Positions 23,844-38,231 of a stretch of DNA of 64,000 bases are shown here, piece after piece. The notes below the pieces were generated by a model. The model was not told where the DNA came from. It ran no database searches and saw only the letters and a list, made by a program, of their open reading frames with translations. The first letter of the stretch is position 1, and every line of letters begins with the position of its first letter. The stretch comes from Centropus unirufus (taxonomy: Eukaryota > Chordata > Aves > Cuculiformes > Centropidae). The position numbers and the translations under genes are program-made. The DNA lies in the NCBI GenBank assembly GCA_013397695.1, contig VYZI01000257.1, positions 442,494 to 506,493 of the forward strand, given 5' to 3'.

Positions 23844-26800
23844 TTCAAATAGCCTTGCTTTTCCACCGCATACGTGTTATAGTTCTCCACTTATAAAACA
23901 ACAATTTGCCATTCAATTAACAGCTGCAATATCAAGTCACTGTGTATGAAAGAACTTAGAAAGCCAGATCCTTAGCAAGGATGTTCTCATTGGGGTATTT
24001 CCCTTAAAAATCCCAATAGGGTTGTGATTAGTTGGTCTTACTGAATTTATCAGAAATACCATGCAAGACTAGTCTGACCCTCTATTTTCATGCTATACTT
24101 TAAATTGTACAAGGAGGAATATTATCTCATTAAAGTAAAAATAATTTTATTATGAATACTATATACATTGTCTCTTTTCCTATTCCTTCTTTTTATTCCA
24201 GGTATGTGAATAAATGAATAAACCTCTTTTTTCCAACAGTATTTGATTGTCTTGGTTGTGTACAGCTAGCTTTGATTTCATTACTGGTAAGTTTTCTCTG
24301 AGAATTAGATATTACTTAGATATACAAGCACTACTCTAAACAGGCAGCTCTGCCTCTGACAAAGGAATGGGAAGGTAATGGAGTTTTTCAGTGTTCTGTA
24401 TTATAACTCTATTATATATTACTTCTATGGGGCCTGGCTGCTGGAAATATATTTCTTTTATTTCCTGGCATTTCTAAATTGCCTGGGGAAAAAAAATAAA
24501 TCTTTGTTTAAAACAAAAATGATGAAAAAATTTTCATTTCAACCCAGAATCAACATTCACTTTGACCTCACATTAGATATTTCATTTTAGTTGCTAAGTA
24601 ATTGACTATTTTTAACATACAGTAACATTCCAAATGAAATATTTGACACAAAGAATTTTGATGCAAAAGAAATGTAACTTAAGCACATCTACAAAATTAA
24701 GGCAACTTGCTGAAATTGATAGATCGTTGTGAAGCATTTAGAACAGCCTCAGTATCTGGGTTTTTTTAAAAGGAAAAGGTTTTTACAAACTTTTCTCCAG
24801 CTCAAGGTCAATGCCTGCCATGTTGTGTATACCATGTTTTACATTCAGTCAGACTTGTACAGTTTTATGTTTTGAAGAGAAGAAATTTATCATTGGTGCC
24901 TAAACTCCCTAAAAATATAGTAAATAGTAACCCCTAAAAGCTGAGCTTATGGTTGTGCTTCTGGGAGGTCCTAGACGTGATTTTTTGTGATGGCTGTGCA
25001 GTAGGCATGACCTGCCATGCCTGTTTCCAAGGAAGGCCTGGAGATAATTAGCCATTGTCTATATTGTGAATGTTATCTGGAGGCAATTAACAATCAGCTA
25101 TATTATCTGTGCTAGGTGTACAGTAACTTCAATGATAACCACCAGAAGTACTCTTATTTTTTGTTCTCACTGCATACAAGCACCATAGGTTATTTCCATT
25201 CCCCCTTCCATGGCCACAGTTTTATTTTTTTTTCATTTTTCATCAAAACCCTCCTGTCTTTCTTTTTAATCGATTTGCAGTTTATTTTCTTACTTGTCTG
25301 CTGAGTCTTATCCCCATCATGGTGTGAATGAACATATTTGTACAATTCTATCACGAGAGCTGTCGTTGTCTCTCAGCTACCCAAAATCAAAATAATTCAT
25401 TTTTGCTGGCTGTGGATCTTCATACAATGAGCCAGTGAGGACTGTTGTGGGGATGGGATGTCCAACCTTGTGAATGTGATGTTTTGAAAGACCCATCCTT
25501 AAAATTGCACCTGCTGCTGCTCTTATCTAGTAGCCAGGACCTGGGACATGGTGGGCGCTGGAAGGAAAGAAGAAGGAGAATGGAGACTTCATCTGTGTTG
25601 AGCTGTGCGTCTCCAAGCACATTTTGCCCGGGAAGCTACAGGCTGGAAGATGAGCTGTTCATTCCCCAAGGGACAAGGTGCCTGAGTAGCCCTTCTACCC
25701 CTAATCTGCTGACTGTAAGCACACCTGATGCAAGGCAAATTAGAAAATACATGTGTATCTAGTTAGTTCAGGAGAACATTAGCATCTATATAAAGATTGT
25801 TATGCTGTAATTTGTTGCTGCATATTCTACGTATCTTAGACTAGATTATGACCTTTAGAATGAATTAATATTCTTATTTTTCAAGGCTTAGATATTTTAA
25901 TCCTGTTTTATATTTCCTTTTAGAACCATTTTTTATTATTTAAGGCCCACCTCTGTGTGCCTTAATAAGAGACCCTCATTTGATTTCATTTTATGTCTCT
26001 GATATAAATCTAATGTATATTTTAGCTTTGTCTATAATGTGACCACTGAGGAAAATGCTAAAAATGTCTCCTATTTCTGTCATTAAAACTGGGATCAGGA
26101 TTTTCACAGAATTCAGAGTGGGGTAATGCTTCTCCATTCTAGCTCTTACATTTCAAGAATAAAAGTCAACAAAATGCCTCTACAGATCTTTTTATTTTGG
26201 TGCTGTAAACTGCATTTTGATGATTCTCCACTACTGAAAGAGCACTTCTTGAGCAGTGCCAGGAAGCCTCCCTTGTTGCTTCTAGCAAGAATTGTCATGG
26301 TGATGCATTCTGTTGACCACATTTTGAAACACAGATTGTTTCTAATTTTGTTGCTTTAATTTACTCTGGGTACTGTAATATCTCTGTTTCTTTCTCTTGC
26401 TCTCTGCTTTACCGAGATTTTTATCACGACACGCTGTACATACACACATACAAAGATCTGCCCTCTCACCTTCATACATGCAAAACATAGTCTGATATTT
26501 TCCATCTGGTTTGTCCATACATAGGTTTGTACTTGTTGCTGCAACATCCCTGTGTTCTTGGCATCACTGGCTCAGCAGCATTGGAACTGCCTTTTCCGTG
26601 TGCTGTAACCGAACTGCCAAGAGGACATCGCTTCTGCCGCTCCTGGACCACTACATCAGGCAGGATTCAGAGTGCTCTTCTTGCAGGTGCTATTTTGCAA
26701 ATGCCATAAAAGACATACTTCAGATATTGAATTGCTCTCTGTGAATGCAGAAGAAGAATGGGAAAACCCGACTAGGTATTGAGTGTGGGGCTTGTTACTG

Positions 26801-29800
26801 GCACACAGGCACAGCCTTTCTGTGGCTAATTGTGCCTCCGTGGGAGAGGCCGGGCAGTGGCCTGAAGAACGCTTGGTGCTCAGAAAGGCTGGCAAGCTTT
26901 TAACTGAGCTAAGAGACTCGACGAAGAAATTAAATTTGGCAGTGAAAGTGCAGTACTTAGATTAGTTTCAAGTAGTCTTGAGATATAAAAACGTTTCTGT
27001 GGGAGTTCTTGGCTGAGTGTAAAGCCTGAGAGAAGAGTCCAGCAGCTTGCAGAGTGGTGTGCTACTGCTTTGTTTGTTATGTGGTTGTGTTGATGGTTTT
27101 AAGCTGAAGGGAAGGATTTGCCTAAACTTATATCTAAGCTTTTATTGTGCTTTCATGCAAGGATGAGAGGAATGTTTTCTTCTGGTACTGGTACTTTTTA
27201 AGCTGCTAAGGCAGCCTGGGAGCTCCTGCCATTCCTGTATATGATGGGTGAACAAAGTCTTAAACACAAAGTGACACTGGGTGCCCTGGATATTAAACAA
27301 AAACAACTCCTATTGATACTTCTCCAGAGACCTAGAGATGCCAAAAGGTCAGTTCAGCCCCAGGCCTCGAGCATGGAGCGTTTCCCCTGCTGTCCTGATT
27401 GTTGGAACTGATGAGGCAGGGGCTTCCCCAGGACATTGTATTCCAGACACAGTGTGCTCCTTCTGGCCAGAGACCTTGGTGTCCCTGCCTTGGACGCACT
27501 CAAGAGCTTCAAACAGCTTTGATTTTGTTGCTGAACCTACTTCTGCCCAGAGGTCTTGATCTTCCAACTGCTGCTGGGGGTCCATCTCTCCCAACAGCTT
27601 TTACAGAAAATGTTTTGCTCTTTAGAAGTAATAAAGATTTGGGGACAAAGAGTGAGGACGATTTCTATAGAGCCTGACAGTTAAGTCAGCTTGTGGTTTG
27701 AAGACCACTGCCAGAGCCTGTGTATGAATGGCTGTCTAACTGCTAATGTGCACTGAACTGACTCTGGGAGAGAAATGGAACCTGCTGTCCTCCGGACACT
27801 TTACAGTTGTCCTCAGATGCTTTGCACCTGTAGGAGTGGGAGATGTGAATGTAAAATACTGCAGTAACACAGGCAGAGGGGGAAAAATCCCATGAATTCA
27901 AGCCTTTCCCAAGTTCAGATAGTCCTCTTCACTCCAAAATATAGAGTGCCTTTTTATTTCTCTCTTTTTTTTTAATGTATATGTAAATTAGATCATCCAG
28001 GCTTCAGGAAAGAGCTCCCAGCTATGACCATGGAGGGCAGTGGGCTGGGCTCAGGTCAGACTCAGGTATCCAGCTGTGTGGGCTCAGGCCTGGGGATGGT
28101 GAACAGAGAAACAAACCCTTGAGAGCAAGGGGCAATTTGGGTAGCTTCCCTAGGGCTCTGATCCACTTTTTACATCCGCGACTAAACACAGCTGATGGAG
28201 GGTCATGCGATTTCCAGCCATGGACAGAAACACCTTGGACTGAATTTGTGGATATTACTCAGAAAAAAATCAGCTTTATTTCTGGAGGGAGATTGTTATT
28301 TTTCCCTTTCTAATCTCCAAAGGCAAAGATGATGTCTAGTGTGAGTTTTTCAAATAATAGATCCAAGTATATTTTGCATATGTTTTCTTCTGCTGTTCAA
28401 AAACTATAAATAGAGCTTAAGGAATCCTGTTTGTTTTGGCAGTTTCACATGAGCCATTCAAAAAGAAAGAGAATATTTCAAGGTGAAGAGGAAAATGGTG
28501 AAAGCTGCTGGGTCCTTCTTTCTATGTGTCGTGGACAACATTGTCCTTGCTCAGCGATCTGCAGAAAACAAAGCCCAGACGACTCAGAAAGGCTGAGCTC
28601 CACTTGCGTGCCAGCTGCACTACAGGTAACTACCACGTTTTTATTTAAACATAAATATTTCCTGTATTTAAAGAACAATCAAATCAAAGATGGTGTGAGG
28701 AAACTATGGCTTGAAAGGTATTTCAACAAAAACTTGCCTCTGAACTGTTGTCCCGAGGGTGATGAACAAGTACAGGGTATGAGGAACAAGCCTTGAGGAT
28801 ATGGAGGGAAACATGTTTGATTTCAACAAAAATGTTGATTGATAAGGGTTGGAAATTTAATATAGTTTATGTAAATTTCACCAAGTTTTTTAAAAGTTAC
28901 GAAAAGGACACTGGCATCAGCTTGAAGGGAATGTAAATTAACGTACCTTTAATGTGCAACCTTGCTTGCAAGCAAAGACAAGTTCAGAAAAATTGTGTTT
29001 CTCATTGAACTCCTAGAGTGATAGCAACGCTATAACAAACTTTTGTCATCTTGTGCTCTTGCAAGGAACAAAGCCATCTAGTCGGAAATCTAGTGTTTCT
29101 GTGGGTACATTTTCTATTTTTGACATCCCAGCAAATACCATGTCTTTATGTCTTCACATAGAACTAAATATAATATATAGGAGCAATACAAATTATGTAA
29201 AACACCCCAGAGATGTCAGCACACATGTTTAGACCATAAGCACTTTGGAAGATGGCAATGTACAGTTTGTATGAGGCAATGCTGATATTCTCTATTGGTT
29301 AACAAAGGAATGGAGCGTGTGCTTGTGCAGAAAATGTGAAATTCCAGCTTGCATTTATATAGAGAGAGGAGGTAGGACTGGGTGCCTCGGTGTCATGGTA
29401 ACAAGGCAAGGCACGCGGGTATATAAATATCTGAACATCACAGTCCTCACTTTCTTCTGGGATGTGCTGCTTACAACTTTGTAATGACCTCAGACAAAAA
29501 CTAGGCTGAATGCCAGCATTTCCCATCACAAAAAGGACATTCCTCTGGCAGCTAACATTTGCAAAGTGAGTTAATGGTAGATCTTTGTTCATTAAAGAGG
29601 AGAGGTAAAAAATGCATGTAGGGCTTGGCTTCTAATTTCTGGTTATTTGCAATATTCTATTACCATTCAGAACCACCATCAAATATTTAGAAACACCTGA
29701 AATCAAATATTGGTGGGTAATTATATCATAGGATCCCTGCCCAGGCTCCTCACTGGGTCCTTCTGCAGCCACGTCCGGCTGTGCACAGCTCTGCCCCAGC

Positions 29801-32800
29801 CCCAGGGGCCTCTCGCCATACCTGTCCAGAGTCACGTTAGGAAATGGGGATTTTAAAGAGCTGCTGAGTCGAGGCAGAACACTGAGGGGTGGTGGTGAGG
29901 GGGTGTCACTGACACATCTTCTGGAACAAATCCCAGCTGTCGTAGAGGAAAATGTGAATCATCACAGCCCTGACAGCCACGGACCATGTGCTGCCAGCCA
30001 GTGGCTCTCTTTAATCTTACAGGTGTGGGTCTGGGTAGAAATCTCTGAAAATGAAAAATTACGTGAAAATTAAATTCCTTCTAAATGTTGGATTTTGAAC
30101 CTTGCTGCTCTTTTCTCCATAGTCTGCTGCTGAAAACTGCTAGCTAGCTAAATATTAGGTACTCGTCTAAAACCCGATTTATGAACATTTTTTGTTCTTA
30201 AAATAATACTGAATGAAAATATATGGCATGCATTTGGACAATTTGTGGGCATGAAAACTTTTTTTAGCAATAATGAATTTGAAAATAACATATTTAAATA
30301 GCTGGATAATTGTTGTTATTTTGTACATCTAGCTTTTCTTCTCATCTCACATTCTGTCCTTCTTCAAGAAAAGTTTTTACATATATTCTTTTTCCTTTTT
30401 TTGTTTGAAGAAATAAGTATTTTTCTGTAGAAAGAATCTTTAATATGTACCACTGATGAATTGTGAGACCGTTGTGGCTAAATGCAACCAGTCCCGTCAA
30501 CAAAAACCCTACTATGGTTTTAGTTATATTCTCCATTCAGGGTGAGAGTGTGTTTAGATTTTATATTAGACCCTTATAAAAATGGGTTTATAGTGAGTCT
30601 TAGCACATACAGAAAGTCAACTGGAATCAATACTTCAGAGACTTAATCCTCTGCTCTGGCACACCATTGAGGGCAGTGAAATCTTGGCCTTGTCTTCACT
30701 TATTTTCACACCTTCTTCAGATCAGAGTTGAAGGAAGCAATCTGAACAAAACCAGATTACCCTAAAACTAACGGATTTTCTTGTCTCCAAATTCTCCAAA
30801 ACCTAATTTCAGGGATTTTTTTTTTTTTAATTTAGTTTGAAGCTATTTGCTAGAAAGAAGAGATATTTTACGAATCTCTTGTAGACACTGAAAAAGCAAA
30901 GTTTTGTACATATTTTGTTTTTACATTTGTGTCAAATTCCATTTTGATAACCACTCATACATTTCCCTGTGTTGCCCTAAAAAGCATGTCCTTCCCTCTG
31001 CTTGGTCTTTGTTTCATGATTTGGATTTTTTGCCTGTATTCAAATTATAAAAGGAAATGATAGAAATACATGTATATTTTAATTGCTTAAAGAGACTTAA
31101 TATGAAGCTTATTAGCAGGTATTTAGCACCAGTCATCTTCTATGAGGATCAAAGATCTTTTTTTATTTGATAGATGTTTCTGTTACTCAGTGAAAAGATT
31201 TCATGTTTGATAAACTATGCAGAAGTGTGAAAAACTAAATGGAACTGTGATAAAATAGTTATGTAAATGAGATGGGGAGGGGTCATTTATCTGATAAATT
31301 ACTTTGGAATAACATTCATCACCATTATCAGATAATGAAGCCCAATTCCTGCACAGGAGAAGCAATGCTGTGGCCACTGATATTTGAGCACAGGGAAGGT
31401 GATTCACCAACCTTCTGCGGGTATTTTAAATCCGCTCTAAGTAGATGTCACAAATATTATTTTGCAGTCAGATTTGCCATTGTGCAAAGCATAGGCAAAT
31501 TATTGGCTTTGCCAGCAAAGTGCACTGTTTGGTAAAGGTCAGAACATCAACAAAAAAATCAGAAATTTTGCACTTATTTATATGGTTTAAAGTTAATATT
31601 TTTAAAATGTAAGGTAGTATGTATAACATGCAATAGGTAAATAAGTGACGCAGAGACATATAAATTTATATAGGTGCATTAAAAAAAGTAAGTATATTTT
31701 CTTAGACAGTTATATATTTAGAGTGCATAAAAATACACTCAAGGTTTATGGAAAAGACTTTAGAGGTAAAATTGCTCCTTTGTGCACTCTTGTGTTTTCT
31801 GAGACGCCCACACTGTTTATCCTGGATGCATTGTGCTGCTTCTGAAGCAGCGGCACCCTCAGCAGGAGGAGGCAGCTCATCCCCTATCTTGGTGCTGTCC
31901 TGGGGCCCTGCCCCTGCTTGTTTGCCTGTCATAGGAGATTTGGATGGGAGATTTTACTCTTTTTCTCTAATTATTTCTTGGTTTCACAAATAGAGAAGTA
32001 GAGGCAGAGTCTTTCCCAAACTCTGTGGCATGGAAAGTGATGCCAACAAAAGTGATGCCAGCCAGTCAACAGAAGTGAACAGGAGTTTTCCAGGTTCCTT
32101 CCATTATCCCAACCAACAGAATTCACAGTGGCCAGAATATCCTCTATACAAATGCAGTAAGAATGGGATATAATAGAATATATGCCATCATTACAGCTTT
32201 TTAATGTGGTAACAGGAGAAATAAAATGTAATTCCAACATGAATTTGGTGATAATAAGCATATTGATTGATGGTGTGGTCCTCAATATGCTTGGTACATG
32301 TGTGATTGTGACTTGAAGACTTTAGGGAAAAAGGAGACAAATAAAGCTCTGGGAGCTGTCAGAGCAGGTAATCACATAAATGCACTGCTGTGTTAATCTG
32401 ACTCAATCTGAAAGCTGGAGAGGACCTTGGTGAAGGTTAAGATGTAAAATTGCAGGCGAGAAGAGGGTATTAATGCATGGTGGTTTGAGAAGCAGATACA
32501 GCTTGTCTATGGTGGTTTCCTGACCCTTCAGACCTGCAACTGCATCTTCACAGTCATGAATCTTTGGCAGCTGGGGGAAAGGGGAGATGCAACGTTCTCT
32601 GCGTGGTTGGCCCTCTGGTAAGGCAGTGTCACCTGGATGCTGCAGTGGTTGAGATTATTTTCCATACCCTGCCACGGGGTCTCTCAGGGGGTCTCACAGA
32701 GCAAACTCAGCAATTTAAGGCTGAGCCTTGATTACATGGAGAACTTTTCCATAGTTAAAGCATGTTATTCTGGGCCATCTTGTGATAGCAAAAGCAATAA

Positions 32801-35800
32801 TGCTTTTTATCCCATCAGCTAGAATCATTAAGAAATGTGTAATTTTTCCACTTTCTTTTAACTTTAATTGTAGTACAAGCATCAACAACTGCTTAAGAGT
32901 ACAAACCTCAGCATTCGTGTAAGTGAAGGGTAAAGGTATATAGATACAGTCTTGTAGTCGTTATTTGTGCAGACCCTTAAAACTATGATGAAGATTGGTA
33001 GAAGGAAAAATATACTAACAAAACCCAAGCTCCTCTATAATGTTGAGGGCAACTCTTGCCTTTAACACGGTTGTGTTGTGTTCTGATTTTGAAGGATGCC
33101 TTATCCAGGCCAAGCGAGCACATCCCTTTAGAATTCCACACCTCACTGAACAAAAATTGGATGAAAAAGGCCTGGAGTCTGACCCTCTTTTTGTTTTAGC
33201 CTATCCATCTTTTCCCAAAATACAAAGCAAAACCTGCTTCATTTTTTTCATGACAAGGGTAAAATCCCTGAGGTGCTGGTGGGGGCCAGAATACCTTTCT
33301 CTTTCTGATTGGGAGGGAAGCTATCCTCCTCTAGGTGTAGGATCTGTCCTGCTTCCATTTGTTCAGCAGCATAGAAATTAATTCTCTGATAGGAAACTGC
33401 AGTCATAGGGTAGAAGCAATAGCTGTGGCTAAAGAGATCTGCAGTAGCGATCCTGCTGCATGGTTGTGGGTTCTGGAAACCACAGAACTTTGTAAAATTC
33501 CCCCCTCTCCTCAGGCTATTGGGAAATACACTCAGGTAGATGAAATATTTCACTCTCATATTTGTAAACATCAAGGGAAAGACAATATTTTACAAAAATA
33601 TGTAAATAATAGATGGAATATGCAATAAAGACTTAGCTGATTCATGTAGTATCTTATTCAGCAGTTCATTAAATATCTGCCCTAAAGCAGCGCTGCTATG
33701 CATTCTTTATATAGACTTAAACACAAAATTAGATTAGATTGCAATTTTCTATGTTTTTTAAGCAAAGGAAACTTTATTTCATATTATTAGAGCAAAATAA
33801 TTGGTTTAATTAGTGAAACCTTTCCAACTTTATAGAGAAAGAAATTGCATGATTTTTTATTTTGTACCGTGCCGTGTTGTTACGATTGTCTGAGTACTGT
33901 GAAGAGACTCTTCAGAGATTGTTCTTTTGATTTTAATGCAAATATGTTTTTCACGTCACAAAGTAAGAGTAATTCTCCATAGCAAGTAGTTGTGCTGGAT
34001 CTGATTTATACTGCAGAGTGCTTCTTATGTAAAATGAGGAAGGTGATATAAATTGGAGGTAATAGGACAGAGTGTGGAATGAAAGAAGATTATATTTTGT
34101 ACTCAGAGGGTATTTATCACCTTGAACCTGTAAGACTAATGAGTTTGCTTCTGTTCATGCATCTTCTGCAAAATTATCATCTGACTCTTGACTGGAAGAG
34201 CTATTACAAAGATCATGCAATGAAAAGCACAGAGGTATTTGACCTTTAGGACCACATAATATATTGCAGCATGGCTAACAAGAGGACTGAAAAAATGTGC
34301 CTTTGAAGGTTGGGACAATTTGTTCTGAGATCTGAGAGACTTGTATGGGAGTCCTACAATAGCCTTTTCCTTTTTCCACTCTATAAATAGAATCAAAGAG
34401 GAAATTTTTTAAATTATAGCCATACACACTTTCTTATTCAGTGTTTTTATTTTTTTTTTTAAGATAGATGAAATTTAATGCTTGAAATTGTAGGTGTCTT
34501 GCAAAATATAGACTTTACATTTTAAGTAAAATTATGATAGCATCTCTGAAAGAACATATCCTTCCATTAGTTAAATGCCCTGAATGCTCAACCTCAGAAG
34601 ACACAACCTTCTCTTTTTATCCCACCCACTGTGCCCCCATTCCAGCCCTGGTGCAGGTCTCCACCAGCAGACCTCCCTCGTCCAGTTTTGTTCAACAGGA
34701 ACTGGAATCTCTGAGCATTATGAGTTGCATTAAACATGCTATGTCCAGAAATAATGCTTGGAACAGGGTGTTTTTGTCATCTTATTTAGTACAGCCACCT
34801 AATGCTCATAAAATAAGAAAAGCATTTAGTAGATCTCCTTTCTTCTTTCTCTTCACCCCAGCACACTGACCTCTTTTTCTGTAACTGAGGGTCTCTGCTC
34901 CGATCACACTTCTTACTGTGGTGTTGCTTCTGCTCCTCTTTAAGGAGGTGATAGCAGATGATGTACAGCAGCATATGAGCTCTTATAAGCCAGCACCTCG
35001 GCATTTAGTGCCAGATACAACAAGTTTGTACGGTCCCTACTGAAGCCTGCGATGCCTGCCACTGCCATACTACACAAAGAAATCGCGTGGTTTTTTTTTA
35101 CACTGAGGGTTTTGGTTGTTTGGTTTCCTGATCGTGTACTCACACCCTGAAGCTCCTCCCGAGGCAATCTATCACAGAGTTCCTTACAGGAAAGGGACCC
35201 AAACAAATAATTTGTTATTGTGATCATAAGGCTAATTTAAGCAAGATCCTTGGAAACTGGCAAGAAAGTGAGAGACATTGTATCTCTGTTAAGCTTAACC
35301 AACAATAAGATGGTAAAATTCTCCTAATTTACATGATTTCAGTGTGCGTAATATTCTACACATAAGTCTCATAAAGGTAATTTCTAGGAAGATATATTGT
35401 TCATCAAGTGTTGTCAGAGAGAAGGGGAAAGAAAAAAATATTGTTTCAGCTTCCAGTGTCATTTCATGGGATTCTTGCAGTGAAGTAGGAAAGTGTGCAT
35501 GAGAATGAGAATTCTTTCCAAAATTATAAGAAAGACTAACTGAAACTGAGGTATTGTTTTGAAACATCTTTCTTGTCAGTATGATGCATGGAGCCAGGAG
35601 AGCTGGGAGGGACACACTGGGAGCCAGGGGGGTACATGCCAGAAGCTGGGGGGGGATGCAGGAATGCTCTGAGCTGCATCTGGTTAGTGTCGTGCTCCTT
35701 CCATCAGCCTCATCGGAGTACACAGTAGTTGCTTATTCAGTGCCAGCAGTTACGAGTAAGAAAATTATGCTAGAAGTCTTCAAAGACCATTTAAAAATCT

Positions 35801-36950
35801 TTCTAATTCTCATGAGTATTTGGGAAAGCTCTTGGGAGTCGCCCCCAGAGTTGTCTTTGGGAGGAGGAAGATGCCCCACCTGCCCAGGGCACTCCCTTCG
35901 TAAAGAATTCTGCTGCTCACACACACAAAGGTGTGTGGCATTATTTTCTAATGTATTGCTTTGAGGTTAAAATATATTTTCTTAACTACATTTGCCAGGG
36001 AATGAAGGAATTTCATGTAGCAAAAAATTATTCCATGAAGAAATTGCCCACCCAAAAGGTGGCATCACATTATCACTGTTATAAGGGTGTCAAAAAGCAC
36101 AATATTTATGGGTGTTCCATCAGTTCAGCACCCTTCTTGAGCAAGCATGTACTTTATGTATGTTTTATACACGAAAAATTACTAAGGGAGGGAGAAAGTT
36201 TTTCAGATGGCCATCAAGAAAATCGATAGCAGTATCATGATTAAAACCCAAAGGCAACTGAATCCTACTGCCCAACCACTGGGCTTTGCTGTCTGCCTTG
36301 TCTGGATCAGAACATCTCCCTCTGACTGTGTGAGCTTTGAAAATATGTCTTATCACTTACAGCTATATACAACTGACTGATAACTTTCTATTCTTCAATT
36401 CTATTATTTATGGCAAATAGTGCATTCCTGCAAAACCAAACATAAAAGCAAAGGCAGTACATGTCCCAGCTTAAGATGTTTTGCAAATACAGATGAGGTA
36501 AGAAAAGCCGTAAAAGCTTTTGAGGCCTCTTGATTTTTCCCCTTTGAATCCATCTGTCATAAAATCTCATAGAAGATAGGATGTACTGCAAACTCAGAGG
36601 CAAATCTAATGTGCTCTTTGATGCTGCTGTTTGTGGAATCTCTGACATATTAACAATAAATTCAGGTGATGTGGTCATCCTGGAAAAAGTGAGTTTTTTA
36701 CCAGCTTGTATATTGTACATGGCACATGATAAATGCTACCTTCAGTTTCGGGAAATGCATAAAAACACTACAAGTGGTCAGATGCCGCACTCGAGGAGAT
36801 GAATAACCAAAATACCTTGTGTTTTATGCGATGGAGTCTATTCAAAGCAAAGCAGGGGAAACATTGCTGGTGTGCATCTCCTGCCAAGAAATTATAAACT
36901 CAAATCAAACTGGCAGAAACACCACCTAGAAAGTTGTTGGATTTTTTTTT

Positions 36951-36980
36951 GGGGGGTGGGGAAAGGGGAGGAGGGGAGGG
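36951..36980 (+). repeat. G-quadruplex-prone G tract
   Basis: At least four runs of three or more G separated by short loops lie directly after nine T and before a GGTTTTGG-type stretch and a 13-T run at 36998-37010. The spacing meets the usual G3+N1-7 quadruplex pattern on the plus strand. Lone location in AT-rich DNA; no promoter signs. Confidence 0.7.
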
Positions 36981-38207
36981 TGTGGTTTTGGTGTTTGTTT
37001 TTTTTTTTTTTCCAAAAAAATCCACTCTCTATTGCATATAATGGAATTTGTTGTGCCTCTCCTACATGTGCATGCAACGTCTTTTACCATTGATGAGTGC
37101 AATGTGATCCTGATCAAACACTTAATTACGTAATGCAAACAGGGAGGCAACATCGTTTTCCTGCAGAAATCTGGTTTTTTGCCTTTACTGCTCATTTTTT
37201 TTCCAGCAGGAGTTATCAACTATGCAATATACTTGAAACTACAGAGAGTGGCTTGAGGAAGCCTTTTAGGAAGAGCTGGAAGGGCTGTGCAAGCCACAGG
37301 TCTGAGACAGATCAGAATAAGTCAGAAATGTGTTTTCTTCACGTGTCACCGAACAGTCAGGTTTTGATGGCTGTATCCATCCTGACAGTGTTGTGGCTGA
37401 GCATCAATGAGTGCTCAAGTGGTGTAAGCCAAGGAGGTGTCCAGCAGCAGCAGTGGCGCAAGTCTGCTCTGTCACATCTTTTTGTTTTAAAATATGTGAT
37501 AGTCTCTAATGCAAAATGATAATTAGCTCGAGAGCACTGTATTTGACATTAAAGGGTCTCCTTGTCTGTACTAACCATGTTCCTTGAATTCTCATTTCTA
37601 ATAGAAGGTATGAATTTGATGACAACCAGTGATTCACTCACAAAAAAAATCACGCCTTTTTATTTTTCTGAATTCAACTTCTAGAACTTTCATTTCATAT
37701 ATAATCTTCATGGTCTGATCCATCTCGAATTCATACTATCTTGTCTAGAAGATTTTATTAATTGTGATACCTTCAGTCGTTGTTTTGTTTAGATAATAGA
37801 GGACATTCAGTGTAAAGAAAATTATTTTTCCTGTTTTACATGTTTTTATTTTTGCTTTTCAGGTTCATCTTGTAGTTTTTAAATGAATTCTGGAAAATAG
37901 CTTTAATGATATGGAAAGAGAGAAAGACAGAAGTGAATATTGATCTTTTCAGTGTCATAATTTATGGTATCAACTTAATAACCGTTGTGACATGAGCAGT
38001 TCACCATCCATTTATCATGCATTGATAGTTTGATACCTGAATTTCTAGCATCACTGCTTGCTCTGACATAATAAAAGACCTGCCAACACTCCCATTAAAA
38101 CCATGAGATTTTAGGACTTTCTGCTTTGGCAATAAATATCAGTATTTGTAAGCTATGAATTATTATGCAGAGTTGCAATCTATGAATGACTTATTCCAGC
38201 TATTATT

Positions 38208-38231
38208 AAAAAAAAAAAAAAAAAAAAAAAA
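38208..38231. repeat. Poly-A tract (24 A)
   Basis: An uninterrupted 24-A run. An AATAAA lies about 75 bp upstream (near 38132), further than usual for a retroposed mRNA tail. I could not recognise the sequence to the left as a processed gene copy or SINE. Confidence 0.9.

Larger units (their letters stand above)
18261..36950. other. Gene-free AT-rich desert segment
   Basis: No supported gene or RNA. Visible items are an 18-T run at 19366-19383, a 14-bp palindrome at 20389-20402, a 10-bp-arm inverted repeat at 23628-23648, and a 14-bp direct repeat at 23801-23814 and 23830-23843. Moderately GC-richer patches near 26500-26900 and 27330-27680 carry short open frames on both strands but nothing identifiable. 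Frames such as 28431-28796 and 33040-33381 match no family. Confidence 0.55.

Noticed and set aside
26527..26709. Frame containing ELPRGHRFCRSW, resembling a RING-finger knuckle
   Set aside because: No other zinc-ligand Cys/His spacing fits a RING or RBR domain; coincidence is likelier.
36123..36143. TTCAGCACC as an RE1/REST element
   Set aside because: Only the left half-site is present; the right half does not match.
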